Assembly (NCBI RefSeq): GCF_000524195.1
Contig: NW_020170419.1
Location: 226,975 to 290,974 of the forward strand
Source of the DNA: Echinococcus granulosus
Lineage: Eukaryota; Platyhelminthes; Cestoda; Cyclophyllidea; Taeniidae
Length of the DNA stretch: 64,000 bases
Reading direction: 5' to 3'
Position 1 is the stretch's first letter, and every line of letters starts with the position of its first letter. The position numbers and the translations under genes were made by a program. Of this stretch, positions 1 through 12,061 are shown piece after piece. The notes beneath the pieces are model-generated. The model was given only the letters and a program-made list of their open reading frames with translations, searched no databases and was not told where the DNA came from.

Positions 1-1403
1 ACGCAGTAAGGGAGCCGTATCTTTGGAAGATATCAAGCATTGTTTTAGTCCGCTGCTATCTCCTCTACAATTTTAGCGTCGGTTGGGAGAGACTTGCTGA
101 TGGGAGCACTTGGATGTAGGCTAGTAAAGCACAAGTTGAGTTAGACGGGTTCCTTTGTCTTAGCAATGCGCTCTGAAAATCAGAAAAATGTGGATTAATT
201 GCGTTCTCATCAGTGTGCACTCAAAAGGCAGTGGAGTGGCGAAAATTCCTTCTTCACTTATGTACGACTTATCGCGCAGCTTAGGTCTCTTGAAGTCGAA
301 GAAGGTTGTTTGAGATATTCAGGGGAACCTTTAAACAACTAGGTCGAACAAGTTAACTTTTGCTGTTCTCAGTAATCAGAATGGGCGTTTGTAAGTCACC
401 GCTCCGAATTTCAAAGTAAGAAAACTACTTTTGCCATATTTGTTATCCGGGTTGTGTTTAGGTCTACAAATTACCAGCCTCCTCAGGCAACAGGGTAGTC
501 TTAATATTCCCCCAAATCTAAAGTTAGTCAAAAGTGACAATAATTGGTATGCTCTAGTAATCTTGGTTCGAACTAATGAAAGATAAATTCACAAAAATCT
601 TACCCTTCAGACGTGGAAAATTGCTGGACTATCTCCTACTATCTTACATAAATAATGATGCGAGAAAAATGGACTTAGCGTGACTCGGAATAACGCCTCG
701 AGTCCTTCCGGAAGCCGTAATAGGCTGTAACAGTATGGGAGAAAAGGATTTATTATCATAGACGGAGGGACAGGATGGTATTCCCATCAAGAGGGATTAC
801 ATCCTGTGGCGCTGGAACGGCCTGTGTAGTTAAACATGCTGCTACACAAAGCATGCAGTCAGCGCAATAGATGAGGAAGGAAGTAAGTTAATCAGCAGGC
901 CACTCGCGATTCATGATGGTCTTCCACCATTTGATTTAGCAAGCGACTATGTGCCGACGACTGTCTCATCATCCAATTGTGCTTAGCAATACCGCAGCAG
1001 GCAATGTATCAACAAGAGTTTTCTAAATAAGGGAGACGTGTCAAAAGATTCGTTTAGGCTCGAAACCAACAAAAAAAGTTTGTAACAGCATTTCGCCCAG
1101 CATTTAAGTAGAGCAAGTCTGTATACTTAGCTGATGCAGCAAATATGTATCACAAATGAATAGCGCGGATCCCCACACTTTTAGCATCAGCAGCTGCAGC
1201 AACCTCTAGGCTCCCATTTAGCAAACCCTTAAGTTACTAAAAAAAGGCAATCTAGTGGAAATCGAGCCCTTATTTTCTTGTGGTGGGTGATTTGGTACTT
1301 CGATTAACTGTGTGTGTGACTACGGAGAACATCTCATTCTCCACAGATTGTGCTTCCTACCTGCATTAAGGCCTTTGCACTATGTTTGTTAGTCTTTCCG
1401 TAA

Positions 1404-1460
1404 GCACCCAGGACTCCACTGAAGACGAAAGAAGGCACAGTATCTGAGCAGAATACTGGA
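1404..1460 (+). repeat. Dispersed repeat copy A (partial)
   Basis: This short stretch contains CTGAAGACGAAAGAAGGCAC followed by an AGCAGAATA block. It matches the core of the copies at 14241-14392 and, inverted, at 3974-4105. Confidence 0.5.
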
Positions 1461-3973
1461 GTGTCGTGGAAACTATGCTGCCAGAATTCGACTCTATGCT
1501 TACCCATGGGAGATTTCTTAAGAAGGTTTGTAACCCCAACGAATAATGAAAGCTAGCACAAAACAGAATGCTCCAGTTTGCCATCTGTAGTCACATGGCA
1601 CTTTGTGAGTCTGCACTCGGTGGCAAGGCCTCCGGACCATGGTTGTAGCCAGTAAACTTTAAAAAGAACTTGAGGTGCTATTTTTCATCTACTTTAACGA
1701 AGTCCAAGAAATTAATTTAGTTCCTGAGAGCAGGATAACTTATTCCTCATTTGATGAATCTGGTTGATTGACCGTACGCTTTTGCTACTTCAAACATGAT
1801 CCCAGCTAATTCCTCTACCGTGGAAGTAAGAGATGTGTGAGATTAGGGGAAGGGATTTCATGACGAGGCGACATGTCTGATGGAAGTCCACATTTGCAAT
1901 GAAAAAGTGTGGACGTAGACTAAATGTCCTCCCAAACTCATCAGTTGGTGACCTTACATAAAAGTGTTTCTGCTAATTGAGGACAATCTATCAAAGAACA
2001 CTTGCGGATCATGCAGTATTGTTATCGTATTTCTCCGCCATCTCCGGTTTCATATCCCCGGAATAAGAAGATTCATATATTATAGCAATGTGCTAATCCA
2101 CAAGTGGTCAAGAGTGTGTGGAGAATCAGGGTTTGCTTCCGCCTCCTCCTCGGGGTTCCAAGTTGCCCTCATGGTTATGTGGATATTCTGGTCTGCCCGG
2201 CTTTCGTCCAAAGCTCTATTCAAACCGAAACAAGGTGCAATATGAATAACAGTAGTGTATAAATTTAGGGATCCACACATTAGTTCGGTGCCAAAAAATT
2301 TGGAGAGTAATGAAGCAGGAAGGACCTTAAGACTGACTTATATTTCGAAGTAATCGGAGCCTCGAAAAGTTATCAAGATGTGCACTAGATACGGAACGCT
2401 CTTTAAATTTTGGGGGAAATAATGCTATCAGACTGGCGGACACATTTTTAAAATTAACTTCGACCAGTTGGACCCTGGTGTGTGTCCCTCTTCTTCTTGA
2501 TCGTTGCACAAAACCCGGAACTTCGGATACTCAGCAAATCTCGAAGAACCCAGCCATTCACAGCGAGTATACGCACATAAAACTGGCGTGATTCTGTATT
2601 AATAAAAGACAAATGACTGAAGAAGGCCTTTCAAAGCATTTTATCGGTTGTTTTATAGTCTTTCCAATGGGACACTAGTTGGCGAGTTTTAGTTTTATTT
2701 CTCACATGGGAGGATGTCATTGTCTGTTGCCAAGAAAAGACAATGAGCACTTTGAGCTTGAGGAATGAGAATGAGGCATTTTCTCTCTCCTCCATGAAAC
2801 GAACTTGTAACTGCATAGTATCAGAACCCAGAAACCGGCAACAATGAGTAATATACAATTTTGTCCGTCAAACCCACCCAATGCTACAGCATATGGAGAA
2901 AAACTCTAACATTTGGTGAATTGGATGGATGTAAATAACTGTAAAATGCTGCATTATTCTTTAGCACGTCAAAACTGCATAATATTTGAACTGGCTCCCC
3001 CTGGACCTCTACTGAATGCGCGGTATGGTGAAGTAGCTATAGTGTCCAGTAAGCTTCCGGCAGCGGAGAAATCTTCCGCTTTTCCAATTACTAAGGATAG
3101 GAGGAACTCCTGGCAGAGTCCACTCACTATAAAATACTAGGAAAGTCTTTTAAATTGTTTATGGTAAAACTCAAAACCTACTTGGATGCAACGGGGTTTA
3201 TTTGAACGCAATCCTGGCTGTGAAGTGCTCCTAAACGACCGGAGAAAGACGATTCAAAAAAGAAGTCGGGGATTCTGATATCAAAAGGCTATTCCTGTGG
3301 GTTTCAGACATTTTCAAATGCTGTTATACCCTTCACAGTCAAAGCGAACCCTGGTTATTCCCTCGATTGCGTCTGCTGGCCTGACGGCTGCTACTGATGC
3401 ATTAGAAGTAGTATGTTCACCCACGGGCATACCGCAGAACTGGAGGAGAGGTACTCAATGCAAAGTACGTGTTTGTTAAATAAAACAAATTCTATCTACT
3501 TTTCCCACTTCTGACTGCTCCATACAGTATTAAGTAAGTTGTAAGAAGGTAATTCATTCAAAGCCTCCTTTTTCGCTAGCTAGGAGCGATTTTTGTAAAG
3601 TGCACCAATTCTCGATTTTGACAAAGTTATTTGTTTTGGATAACAAGGCATGGACTGAGAAGGTCGTTAATAAATACATCGGCTACATATCGAAATACCT
3701 TTAGTTTTAATACCACTTTCTTTGTTTCTGTAATAGGTACTGCACTGTATTTGTAACACAAGGCTAGTTGACTGGTTTTTTAGGTAAATTTCGATAAGCC
3801 CGACACAGTTGCTGACCCAGGCAGCATCTTTGATCCTCGAAGAGAGTGAGCATCCTGATTCCCTAGATTGATGCTATTATCCGAATAATTTCTACCTCAA
3901 ATTGATGCACTACTGTAGTACGATGGTGGTTTATTCCTCGGTATTGGTGAGGCACCACTTTGGTACTTTGAAT

Positions 3974-4105
3974 TAGCCTTCTTGTACCCCGCTGGGTGTG
4001 CTGGCCTTCGGGCCATGCCAATATCCCAAACACCTTCTCTGCGCTGAATACATATTCAGCCCGAGTATTGCGTCTTCTTTCGTCCTCAGGGAAGTCTTGG
4101 GACGC
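3974..4105 (-). repeat. Dispersed repeat copy B
   Basis: Read on the minus strand, this contains CCCTGAGGACGAAAGAAGAC, CAATACTCGGGCTGAATATG, TGGCATGGCCCGAAGGCCAG and CCAGCGGGGTACAA, in the same order as copies C and D. The 88-codon frame across it on the minus strand (3863-4129) probably reflects the repeat and is not an independent gene. Origin (retroelement remnant or other) is not resolved. Confidence 0.6.
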
Positions 4106-5126
4106 TACACCACGCTCTGTGTAAAACAACCGTTCCTATTAATGGACTGAAGAAAAGGGATAAGGAGGAAACCGGCAGGATATTCATATCCGACGTAAAG
4201 TAGGGGTTAAGCTACTAGCACAACCCACAGGCCAGTTTATTTGACAAAGGTACAGTGGCTAGAATACCAAGTAGTTCTTTACCAAAGCCGAGAACCTAGC
4301 AACCACTATACTACACTATAATCGAAAACAGAAAAATACGCCCTCCAAGATTCCACTTATCGGACCAATTGTTTTTATCGCTACCAGGTGCTAATAACTA
4401 CCATAAGACTTTAAAGCTAATAAATAACAAAAGATTGGTTTTAATTTAGGTAATTCGACGAAATTCGGTGGAGAATGTGTAAGGGGAGATCATAATTGCT
4501 ATTATTGCACATATCCGGGCCTAGACACATCCGTAAAAGGTGAATTCTCGCATTTTTTTGCTGACTGTCAAAATTGATTTTGTTCCTTTGTAACAAACAA
4601 AAAAGGGCAAAACATTTGAATTTATCGGCAATAGATATCTGGTTTGGGGCGCAAATTTTGATTGTATCTGAATGGTGTGCGTTGAGCACACGTTGTGGTT
4701 TTAATGTTTTATGCTTTTCTCTTTCATCGTTTTCTCGAGCGCATCTGCGCTTATGCTGGTTTTTAAGCATGTACATTTAGGACAATGTAAGTGCCAGCAC
4801 CTGCTTTCTACCGATTCGCCCCAGTCTCCCGATTTGGATTTGTCGGATGTTAAAATATGATTATCAGGGCGTCGTATATGTGTTACAAATTTGAAAATGA
4901 CTTCTTTTGACTATGCTTTACTTTTGAACTCGCTTTGCATTGTCCTTGAATACTGACGACGCAATGTATGACGTCAACACCCACGTGAATTAGAACCGTT
5001 CTATTATTTTCGTATATTTTGAAGTTGCCTTACTCCCTTGAATCCTGCAGTTTGCTTCCTCGCATTTGCTGATTACAATTTTAATGTAAATAGTTCTGGT
5101 GAGTTTCGTCAATCATCTACTTTAAG

Positions 5127-5732
5127 GCTGCTCCATCAATATCGGACTTTGTCATCCTTAAACCTATAAGCCGTGGAGCCTATGGGTATGAACTTAACCT
5201 TACAATCTATCTGACTCCCTTTCGTTCAGGAAGGTCTTTTTAGGGGCCAAGAAGAAGAATAATCGTCAGCTCTATGCAATCAAAGCCATGTCCAAATCGG
5301 CAATGCGTAAAAAGAACCTGGTTAGTCAGGGTTGGTTCTCCTTATTCTCTAAGCTTCACCTCAGTCACCGCTGAACGCAACGCCTTGGCTGTCAGCAAAT
5401 GTCCCTACATCGTCCACCTCTATTACTCACTGCAAACAAAGGACTACGTCTACTTGGTGAGCCAGCAATCCCCGTCCTTCCCTAACATGCCTGCACCCTT
5501 CAGATAATGGAGTACCTCATTGGTGGGGATTTGAAATCTCTGATCATGGCGGCGGGCTACTTGGACGAGAGACCCGCCTCACTCTACATGGCTGAGATGG
5601 TGATTGCGGTGAAATATCTTCACGAACACGGGATCATCCATAGGGATCTGAAACCGGACAACGTTCTCATCACAGCGAAAGGACATCTTAAACTGACTGA
5701 CTTCGGTCTCTCTTCTGTCAGTTGGTCAAAGG
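5127..5732 (+). other. MASTL: MASTL N-lobe exons through the DFG motif
   Basis: Four exons (5127-5185, 5230-5330, 5365-5456, 5504-5732) are separated by introns of 44, 34 and 47 nt, each with GT...AG ends. They encode the glycine-rich loop, the ATP-binding lysine, the hinge MEYLIGG, the catalytic HRDLKPDN and the DFGLSSV motif. The last donor is placed at 5733: the resulting spacing from DFG to the TPS site matches my recollection of the vertebrate protein, and the phase fits the next exon. An alternative donor at 5721 has the same phase but shortens this stretch by four residues. Confidence 0.9.
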
Positions 5733-8700
5733 GTGTGCTTCTTGTGCATTATCCAATATTTTTAACCCGGTCTCGTATCGTTAAACATCGTTTGAACCTG
5801 TTGAAGGTCATTAGAACTCGGCTCTGAAGTTGTAGAAGCTTCTCGTCAATTTTTTTGGATTACATATCAAAATGGTGAGGTTTGCGTCGTGTAACACTAG
5901 AACGTACTGTCCAGTAATGGTTTAAGCAAAGAGTTGTGTTGTGGCGATGAAGCATTCAAAGGCAGACACATCACGTTCAGAAGGAAAGGTCTCCCATTAC
6001 TGAACACGAACAGATCATTATTGTTAAAGCTTAGTGTTTAACCTGGGTGGTGACTTAAAATTTTGTATACACCTGCATCAAATGAGAAGAAAAAGCCTTG
6101 TGTATCGAACAAATAGGTTCTACTTATGTGCTTTAAATCTCTTATTGGTCAGTCACTTAGTAACATAAGATGCAAAATAGAATCGATAGTCGGAAGGTAA
6201 AAAAAAATCATTGAGACAGATGTGTTTATTAGTTAAGTTTTTCTTGGCTTTTAAGAAAAGAACGTTTGGTGAAGGTGTTAGTTGCATCAGTAATGCGTCT
6301 CCTTGGGACACATGAATGTTGCATCAAAGAATGAAATGCTTGAAAAAAGTGGAGTTTGGGGGCTGAGCTCGGTCAGAAGCTTGATTTGTAAACCTTCTGT
6401 TAGATGGCCCATTCCCTAGCTCGAGTTACTTTAACATCATCCGAGAACTTGACAGCTTATGAGCTATGAAAAAGGAGAAACATTGCAAGGTTTCTGCATA
6501 CACAGGCGTGGCTCAACATTTTTTGGCAACCTAATTAAATACCTTTCTTGTCCGCTTAAATGAGTCTTCTTGTTTTTAGGCTTGGGATCTTTTTGCGAAA
6601 ATTTTGGTAGTTTTTGTCGGAATTCTGTAGATTCTCTTAACTATTAGAATTGTACGAACTAACTGCCAAGTTTGTTGCTATGACGCACTCTCCTTTACTC
6701 TTCAGTTCTCTCACCGGCGGATGTGCTTTACACACCCTCAGCTACACGTATGTCGCAGGCCTTCTCCCGCACACCTGGTCAAATCATCTCTCTCACCACG
6801 GATCTCTCATTCGTGCGTAGCTTCATTCTTTCCCTGTCTCTTATTCCTATTTGTTCCCAAATTAGCTGGACCTTTTTTTGGGTTCTTTAGAAGAACTCCC
6901 GAGTGACTGAGTCTTCAGGTGCTTCCTTCAATTCACATTTAATCACAGACGCTGCATTGAATCCGGTGAGTCTAATTTTTTTATTCCCTCCATACCGTCT
7001 TTTGAAGTGCGATTAAATTAATGATACAGGATCATACTGTTCCGTAAAATTTGTCTCAAAGCTTTCACCCGTTTGCCTCATGGAATCGAATTTTGTGACT
7101 CAAACTCAGTGGATCAGAGCCTTTCTGAAAGGAGCTTTCTCACCTATCTCATGTTTAGCTATGCGTTTTGAGATTTGTCTACTAAAGCACCACCCTCCCA
7201 CTGCTCACAGCAGTCTGTATACGAGTGTTGGGAATATGCCTTCAAAAAACGTCAATAGAGTTCCTTCTTGAAAGCGAATCAACATACTTGGCTTTTATTT
7301 TTCTGTTGTGTCATTGAGCAATCTTCCTATTTCCCTTCGTGGCCCCTGGTAACCTCTACCTGGATATCCATCCGCTCTCATGTGCCCCTGCCAGGTGACT
7401 TCCCGTTGCTCTTCACCAAATGCCAACGAGTCCCCACATAGTCGCAGCTGGTCCTTCTCTCCCTCAGTGGACAATACCGTCGCCTCGAGAACTCGATTTC
7501 TCTCTGATGACTCGAAGCCTCTTAAGCATCAAATGCCTCCTAGAACGCCTGCTGTGGGTTTCCATTGCGTTCTTCTCTTTTATCTGTGTTCGAAACAAAG
7601 GTAAAATATTATAGAGCATAATAAAGAGGACCGTGTCAATGGTTTGACTCCTACCTGTGCTTTATAATGCATATGAATACCACAAATCATTGTCACAAAT
7701 CGTGCCAAAAGCTATCCAAATGAGCTGTTCGATTGGTATTAGCTTATACTTCAAAACACCAGCTGTAACGACTTTTGGTTGATTTTGTTTGTAAAATATT
7801 GGGCAAACAATGACCAGTTCCTCTCGAAACTCAAGTCCCAGATTTCGTCTATTGGCGGAAGAGATGATCACTACGATGCCCAACTGGATTCGCGGCTACC
7901 TCGCAGTTCATCACCAGTCCACTGTCACTACGTGGCCCTGCCTCGCCTCCGGCGTGCTTTGTCCGCTGTGAAGCTTCACTATCCTAGCAATAACTCGTTG
8001 GCTTCTTCCTCTTCCACACATTCCCTTGGAGCAGCTCCGGACAATCATAGTGAAGTGTGCGTCCTTCGCCCTTAATTTGCCTTTTGATCTGTTCGTGTGG
8101 GCAGCTCATTCGTAAAACAATATTGTAAGGTAATGTTTCGTGTTATTTCTTACAGCACTGAGGAAGGTAACAAGGAGAATGTGCCCACTACCACCCTTGG
8201 CTTTGTGTTCAAGACTCCCTCTCGACCTCCTCGCAGGGCTGCTAGAACTCAGGCCCCTGCAACCATCTCCTTCGATGACATTGGCCAGCGGAAACACATC
8301 ACTTCTGCCGATTTTAATAGTAAGACCTTCTTTATCACTATCTTGCATTGTTCTATAACTTGTTTCACCATTGATTCACTGAATATTGGTGCTTTTTCTA
8401 CAGGTTAAGGTTTCATTAGAGTGCTCTCATTGGCTAAGTATCAGCTATTACATCAACCTCCCCTCTCTTGCAATGCAGTGAGTGATGAAGGCACAGTAGT
8501 GGAAACTTGTCTTGGTTAGACAGCTCAAAATAGCAATCCTTTTTCCTTAGATGCCGTGTGTTTGTCCCAACTGAATCCCTCCAGACCGCCCGACTTTGGG
8601 AGGGAATCTACACCTCTGGAGGCGCAAGTCACACCTCTGAGAACTCCGAGGTCATTACGACCTCCTAGCAATCTTGTGACCTCACAAGTGGGTATTTATC

Positions 8701-11700
8701 ATGTCACCTTTTTACATTTGCTCACGGAGCATTAATATCTATTAATTATTCACCACTAGACTGTGATTATCATACCTGGTTTAATTGAGAAACCGATTTC
8801 CTAATAACTCATATCGGAGCCATCCCTTCCCCTTTCCACCGTGAAGCAACGTCTTTTATTGGTCTTCAACGTGTTTGAGTGAATAATTATATTGTGCGAG
8901 ATATTAGTGTTAAAGAATGTCATAAATAGGGTCAGTTTGATTTGTACGACTGCTAAAGCTTCCGTGTCTGGTCTGATAAAACCGGCTTTCAACTTAATTG
9001 GTCCGTTATTGGCCAATGGGCGCGCTCCCTCCTTTACCGCTTTTTTTTCTGCTTGTCCTGTCAAATTGCCCACCTTTTTGGTTTCTTGATTATCCTAGAA
9101 AATTTCCCCTCTTGCTGCAATTTTAACAATTAATTTTCCAGTTTCCACCTTTAAAACGGACCATTTTTTGTTGAAAACCATTGACTTAAAACAAATTTTT
9201 AAGTGGTTAACTCTTTGTCATGTCCTTCAAAATCTAAGTGGAAAGGTTTGACTAATAAATGGACGAATTTTAGCTTTGGTAAATACGTTAGCCAGTGTTG
9301 GCTTTTTCTTCGTCTCTAAATTGTGTATTTGCTGGCTATCGGACCAGTAAATATTATTAGTGAAATGTTTTCTTACTTTTTTCTATTTTAGCTTCTACTT
9401 TTAGAAACGTTTTGCTATTTACTTGCCTCTATGGGCTCTATCTTATGCCTGAGAGGTTTTACTGAGAAATAGCGCTAAATTGCTTATTGTCTTTAACATG
9501 GACTTTTTCTCAGGCGACAGGTAGGGGAAGAGGAATCAAGTTGGACCCACAGATTTGCAAAACGGCTTCCCAACTCTTTGACAGCAGTAGCAGCGAGTCA
9601 GTTGAGGCGTCTGCTCGCAGCTTCGACCATCAGCCACCACCTCCCCCTCTTTCTCTACGCTTGACAGGCATACCATACGATCCACACAACTCCGCTTCCT
9701 TCCGCTATGAGCCTCGGGTGAGAACTCCATCAGGCATCATGTAGCGCTCACATCCTCATTGAAGCTGATTATGTGACTCTTAGATGGATATTTACGTTAA
9801 ATTGACACGAATATCATCAGAGAACTGAAGAGTCTGCCTAGTGTATTGCGCAAGACAAATACCTTTCTGATACATAGGTCCCTCTTTTCGAAGAGTCCAA
9901 ATCACCAGCCACTGAAAACAGGGTTTTTATTTATTTAGATCGAGTCACTTTACCACTCTCAGCCCAAGCCATCCCTAAAAACTTTATGGAGCTCGATAAT
10001 TCTGCCTTTGCCGACTTTAGAAGCCACCATCGTCCTCAGCTGTACCGCATTTGCGACCGGGGCATGTTTTTGGCACGCCAGAGTACCTTGCACCGGAGTT
10101 GCTCACCTATCCACAATGCCAACAGGCTGCGGACAATCCCGCCGTCGATTGGTGGGCGCTGGGAGTGATCCTCTTCGAAATGCTTACCGGTGTTTCACCT
10201 TTCGCCGACGACAGCCTTGAGGAGATATTTGAGCATATCATAAAATTAGGTAACACATGCCTTGAGTTATCTCTGAAGATGCTTTAAGGGAATAACTGCT
10301 GTAAACCGCCTTCAAAACAAACGTGTTTGATTCAATCAAAGTGAGCTGTCGAGATGGGGAATACTATGCGTCCAGTTCTTCGATGCAGCTTGAAGGTGTG
10401 CATGAAAAGCTTATACTTGAGAAACCGCCAGAACTAGTGAATCAGCTAGAAGAAGTGGTCCTCTTGCAAGACAACCCAAAACCTTTCACTGTATAGAGCA
10501 AAGGGATGAGGACGACCTGTGGGAACATTTTCATTTAGGTTAGGACGGAAAAAAGGGATGGAAACGGTGTATCACTTCTTCCTCATCCTGCGTGTTTCCT
10601 TCATAAGTCCTTTGATCAGCACCTTTTCTTGACATTGCCATTTGACAATCACCTAATGACATAGCATGTGAAACGAAATAGGCAGTTTGGAAACAGAGGC
10701 GTAACCGGAACGAATATGATTTGGATTAAATACTTTGATTTGGCAATCCTGCGTTCTATCGGAGGAAGGATAGAACGTAATGATGGTTGTTTCAGTAACT
10801 AAGGTAACGAAAGAAACTTCCTACGATTAGTTTATTCTTGTTGCACAACCACGCGGTCTTTTTTGGTTCCCCTATGACTGTATACGCCATGTAAGGTCGT
10901 TCCTTTGAATTTTGTCCTACTTTTCTCTCCGATTTTTAGTGTCATTTTAAAACCACCTAATGTCCTCATTACCTTTCGCCGTACAGAATTGATCCCACCT
11001 TTGGATCTTTGTGCTCAAGTTTCTGTACCAAATACGTACTTTAACGTTAGCCTTCTTTGGAACGTTATTGAAAGCCTGGTAAATCCTCCCAAGGGTCAAA
11101 GGATTTTAATATGTCATTATTGTGGTGCCTGAGTTACTCCCAAGGGACGAACTAATAGCGTAACTACCAGAGGCAGAGTTCTAGCTCGCCTTCGTGAAGA
11201 ACGGTTCACAGAGAAGTAAAAATAGCTCATAGTGACGAATCTCCTTCTGTGGTGGACTGTTCTTCCCGCCTTACTTTCCAGACATCCCCTGGCCAGTTGG
11301 CGAGGAGGCGCGGCTGAGTGAAGGAGGAGGGATTTCTCCCACTGCAGAGGACCTTATCAGGGGTCTTCTGGAGCGGGAACCTCCGCAGCGACTGGAGACC
11401 GCGAAAAATATTGAGCAGCACGCATTCTTCACTCAAGTGGGACCGTGGAGCAACTTGCAGAATGTGACAATGCCCTTTGTTCCCTGTCCCGACGATGATG
11501 CTGACACTTGCTACTTTGAGGTGAGGTGTTTTAGCTGCCGAATTTAAATCAGTAGCTGTGTTAGTTAATTAGTTCCCAATTTACCTGACTGATTTTGTGA
11601 CGCCTTTTTTACTGAATCACCTTTATGCTTTCGTTTGTTTTAATGAATTTTCGTTTACTGGTCCTCGTGCTTTTAAAATCGTACTGCTTTTCTTCGTAGC

Positions 11701-11984
11701 TCATCATTTCAATCTGCTCAATCGTTGGTGCTGCTAGTGCGTCTTTTGGTCAGATATAAGTTCATCTCCATTTTAAAAGTCAAGGCGCATTTCTGAGGAA
11801 ATTTTACAGCCATTAAGAGCGGCGTTTTTTATGTTTTAAAGACGTTTTTTGCTTTTTACCCTTTGCTGAACGGCTTGCAAGAACTTGTACTTTAATTTTG
11901 TAAGTAGCCATTTTATACTTGCCGTTTTAGCTTAGGAATACTGCGAGGTCTTACCATATCACCTACAGCGGATGTGATCTCTGA
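5127..11984 (+). CDS. MASTL: Greatwall / MASTL serine-threonine kinase (5' exon missing)
   Basis: Greatwall is an AGC-type mitotic kinase that phosphorylates ENSA/ARPP19, which then inhibits PP2A-B55. My model joins 5127-5185, 5230-5330, 5365-5456, 5504-5732, 6706-6816, 6919-6965, 7395-7568, 7818-8056, 8156-8319, 8551-8687, 9514-9717, 10021-10249, 11282-11520 and 11931-11984 (stop TGA). Phases agree at every junction, giving 692 residues after a missing start exon. Visible motifs are the glycine loop (ISRGAYGKV), the lysine in [25 protein letters not shown] at about residue 150, GTPEYLAPE at about 537, DWWALG, and the Greatwall tail [17 protein letters not shown]. The roughly 385-residue gap between DFG and GTPEY separates this family from MAST, LATS and NDR kinases. 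It is shorter than the roughly 500 or more residues I recall for vertebrates. The least certain junction is 7568/7818, where the donor GTTCTT is weak. The open frame enters 5127 without a methionine, and an in-frame TGA lies at 5100. Confidence 0.93.
5733..6705 (+). other. MASTL intron, 973 nt
   Basis: This intron lies between the DFG exon and the exon with the activation-segment threonines. It is AT-rich. I see no repeat, RNA gene or nested gene in it. Confidence 0.75.
6706..9717 (+). other. MASTL: MASTL non-conserved middle region (NCMR), seven exons
   Basis: These exons (6706-6816, 6919-6965, 7395-7568, 7818-8056, 8156-8319, 8551-8687, 9514-9717) encode the insertion that splits the activation segment. 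The first carries VLYTPS and [10 protein letters not shown], which correspond to the two CDK-type threonine sites of vertebrate Greatwall (T194 and T207 in human numbering, from memory). The rest is Ser/Pro-rich and poorly conserved, with basic-proline stretches ([22 protein letters not shown]) and a polyproline run. The 8056/8156 junction is chosen for phase ([11 protein letters not shown]). Exon ends inside this region are less certain than those of the kinase lobes. Confidence 0.75.
8688..9513 (+). other. MASTL intron, 826 nt
   Basis: This AT-rich intron ends in a clear pyrimidine-rich acceptor (TTTTTCTCAG). I recognise no nested feature in it. Confidence 0.7.
10021..11984 (+). other. MASTL: MASTL C-lobe and AGC tail exons
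   Basis: Exon 10021-10249 encodes [30 protein letters not shown] and the following helix. Exon 11282-11520 continues with [16 protein letters not shown] and ends in the tail [12 protein letters not shown]. The final exon 11931-11984 encodes [17 protein letters not shown] and a TGA stop. This short last exon matches the vertebrate C-terminus as I recall it (NTAQHLTVSGFSL), including the serine used for tail autophosphorylation. That supports the end of the gene. Confidence 0.92.
10250..11281 (+). other. MASTL intron, 1032 nt
   Basis: This is the longest MASTL intron, starting at GTAACA and ending at TTTCCAG. No recognisable nested gene or repeat is seen. Confidence 0.7.
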
Positions 11985-12055
11985 ACCGGAAAACCCCAAC
12001 TCCATCGTGGTTGCGCCTTTTTGTGCATGTTTAAAAGTTGCTAAGGCAAGTTTTG

Positions 12056-12061
12056 AATAAA
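12056..12061 (+). terminator. AATAAA polyadenylation signal for MASTL
   Basis: A canonical AATAAA lies 72 nt after the MASTL stop codon, the first strong signal downstream. A T-rich stretch with TTGTTT follows. It would give a short 3' UTR, usual for flatworm genes. Confidence 0.65.

Larger units (their letters stand above)
1..5126. other. Non-coding or unrecognised region upstream of the MASTL exons
   Basis: No open frame here resembles a known protein; the longest frames (up to about 111 codons, at 4441-4776 on the minus strand) have no domain and overlap frames on the opposite strand. Two degenerate copies of a dispersed repeat lie at about 1404-1460 and 3974-4105. The missing first exon and promoter of the MASTL gene should lie here. 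A strong donor-like GTGAGT at 5099 is only 28 nt before the first recognised kinase exon, too close for a confident intron. Confidence 0.6.

Noticed and set aside
5127..11984. Assignment of the kinase to MAST, LATS/NDR or RSK families
   Set aside because: The long insertion inside the activation segment and the specific C-terminal tail (MPFVPCPDD...CYFE and SYHITYSG) are Greatwall features. No PDZ, MOB-binding or second kinase domain is present.
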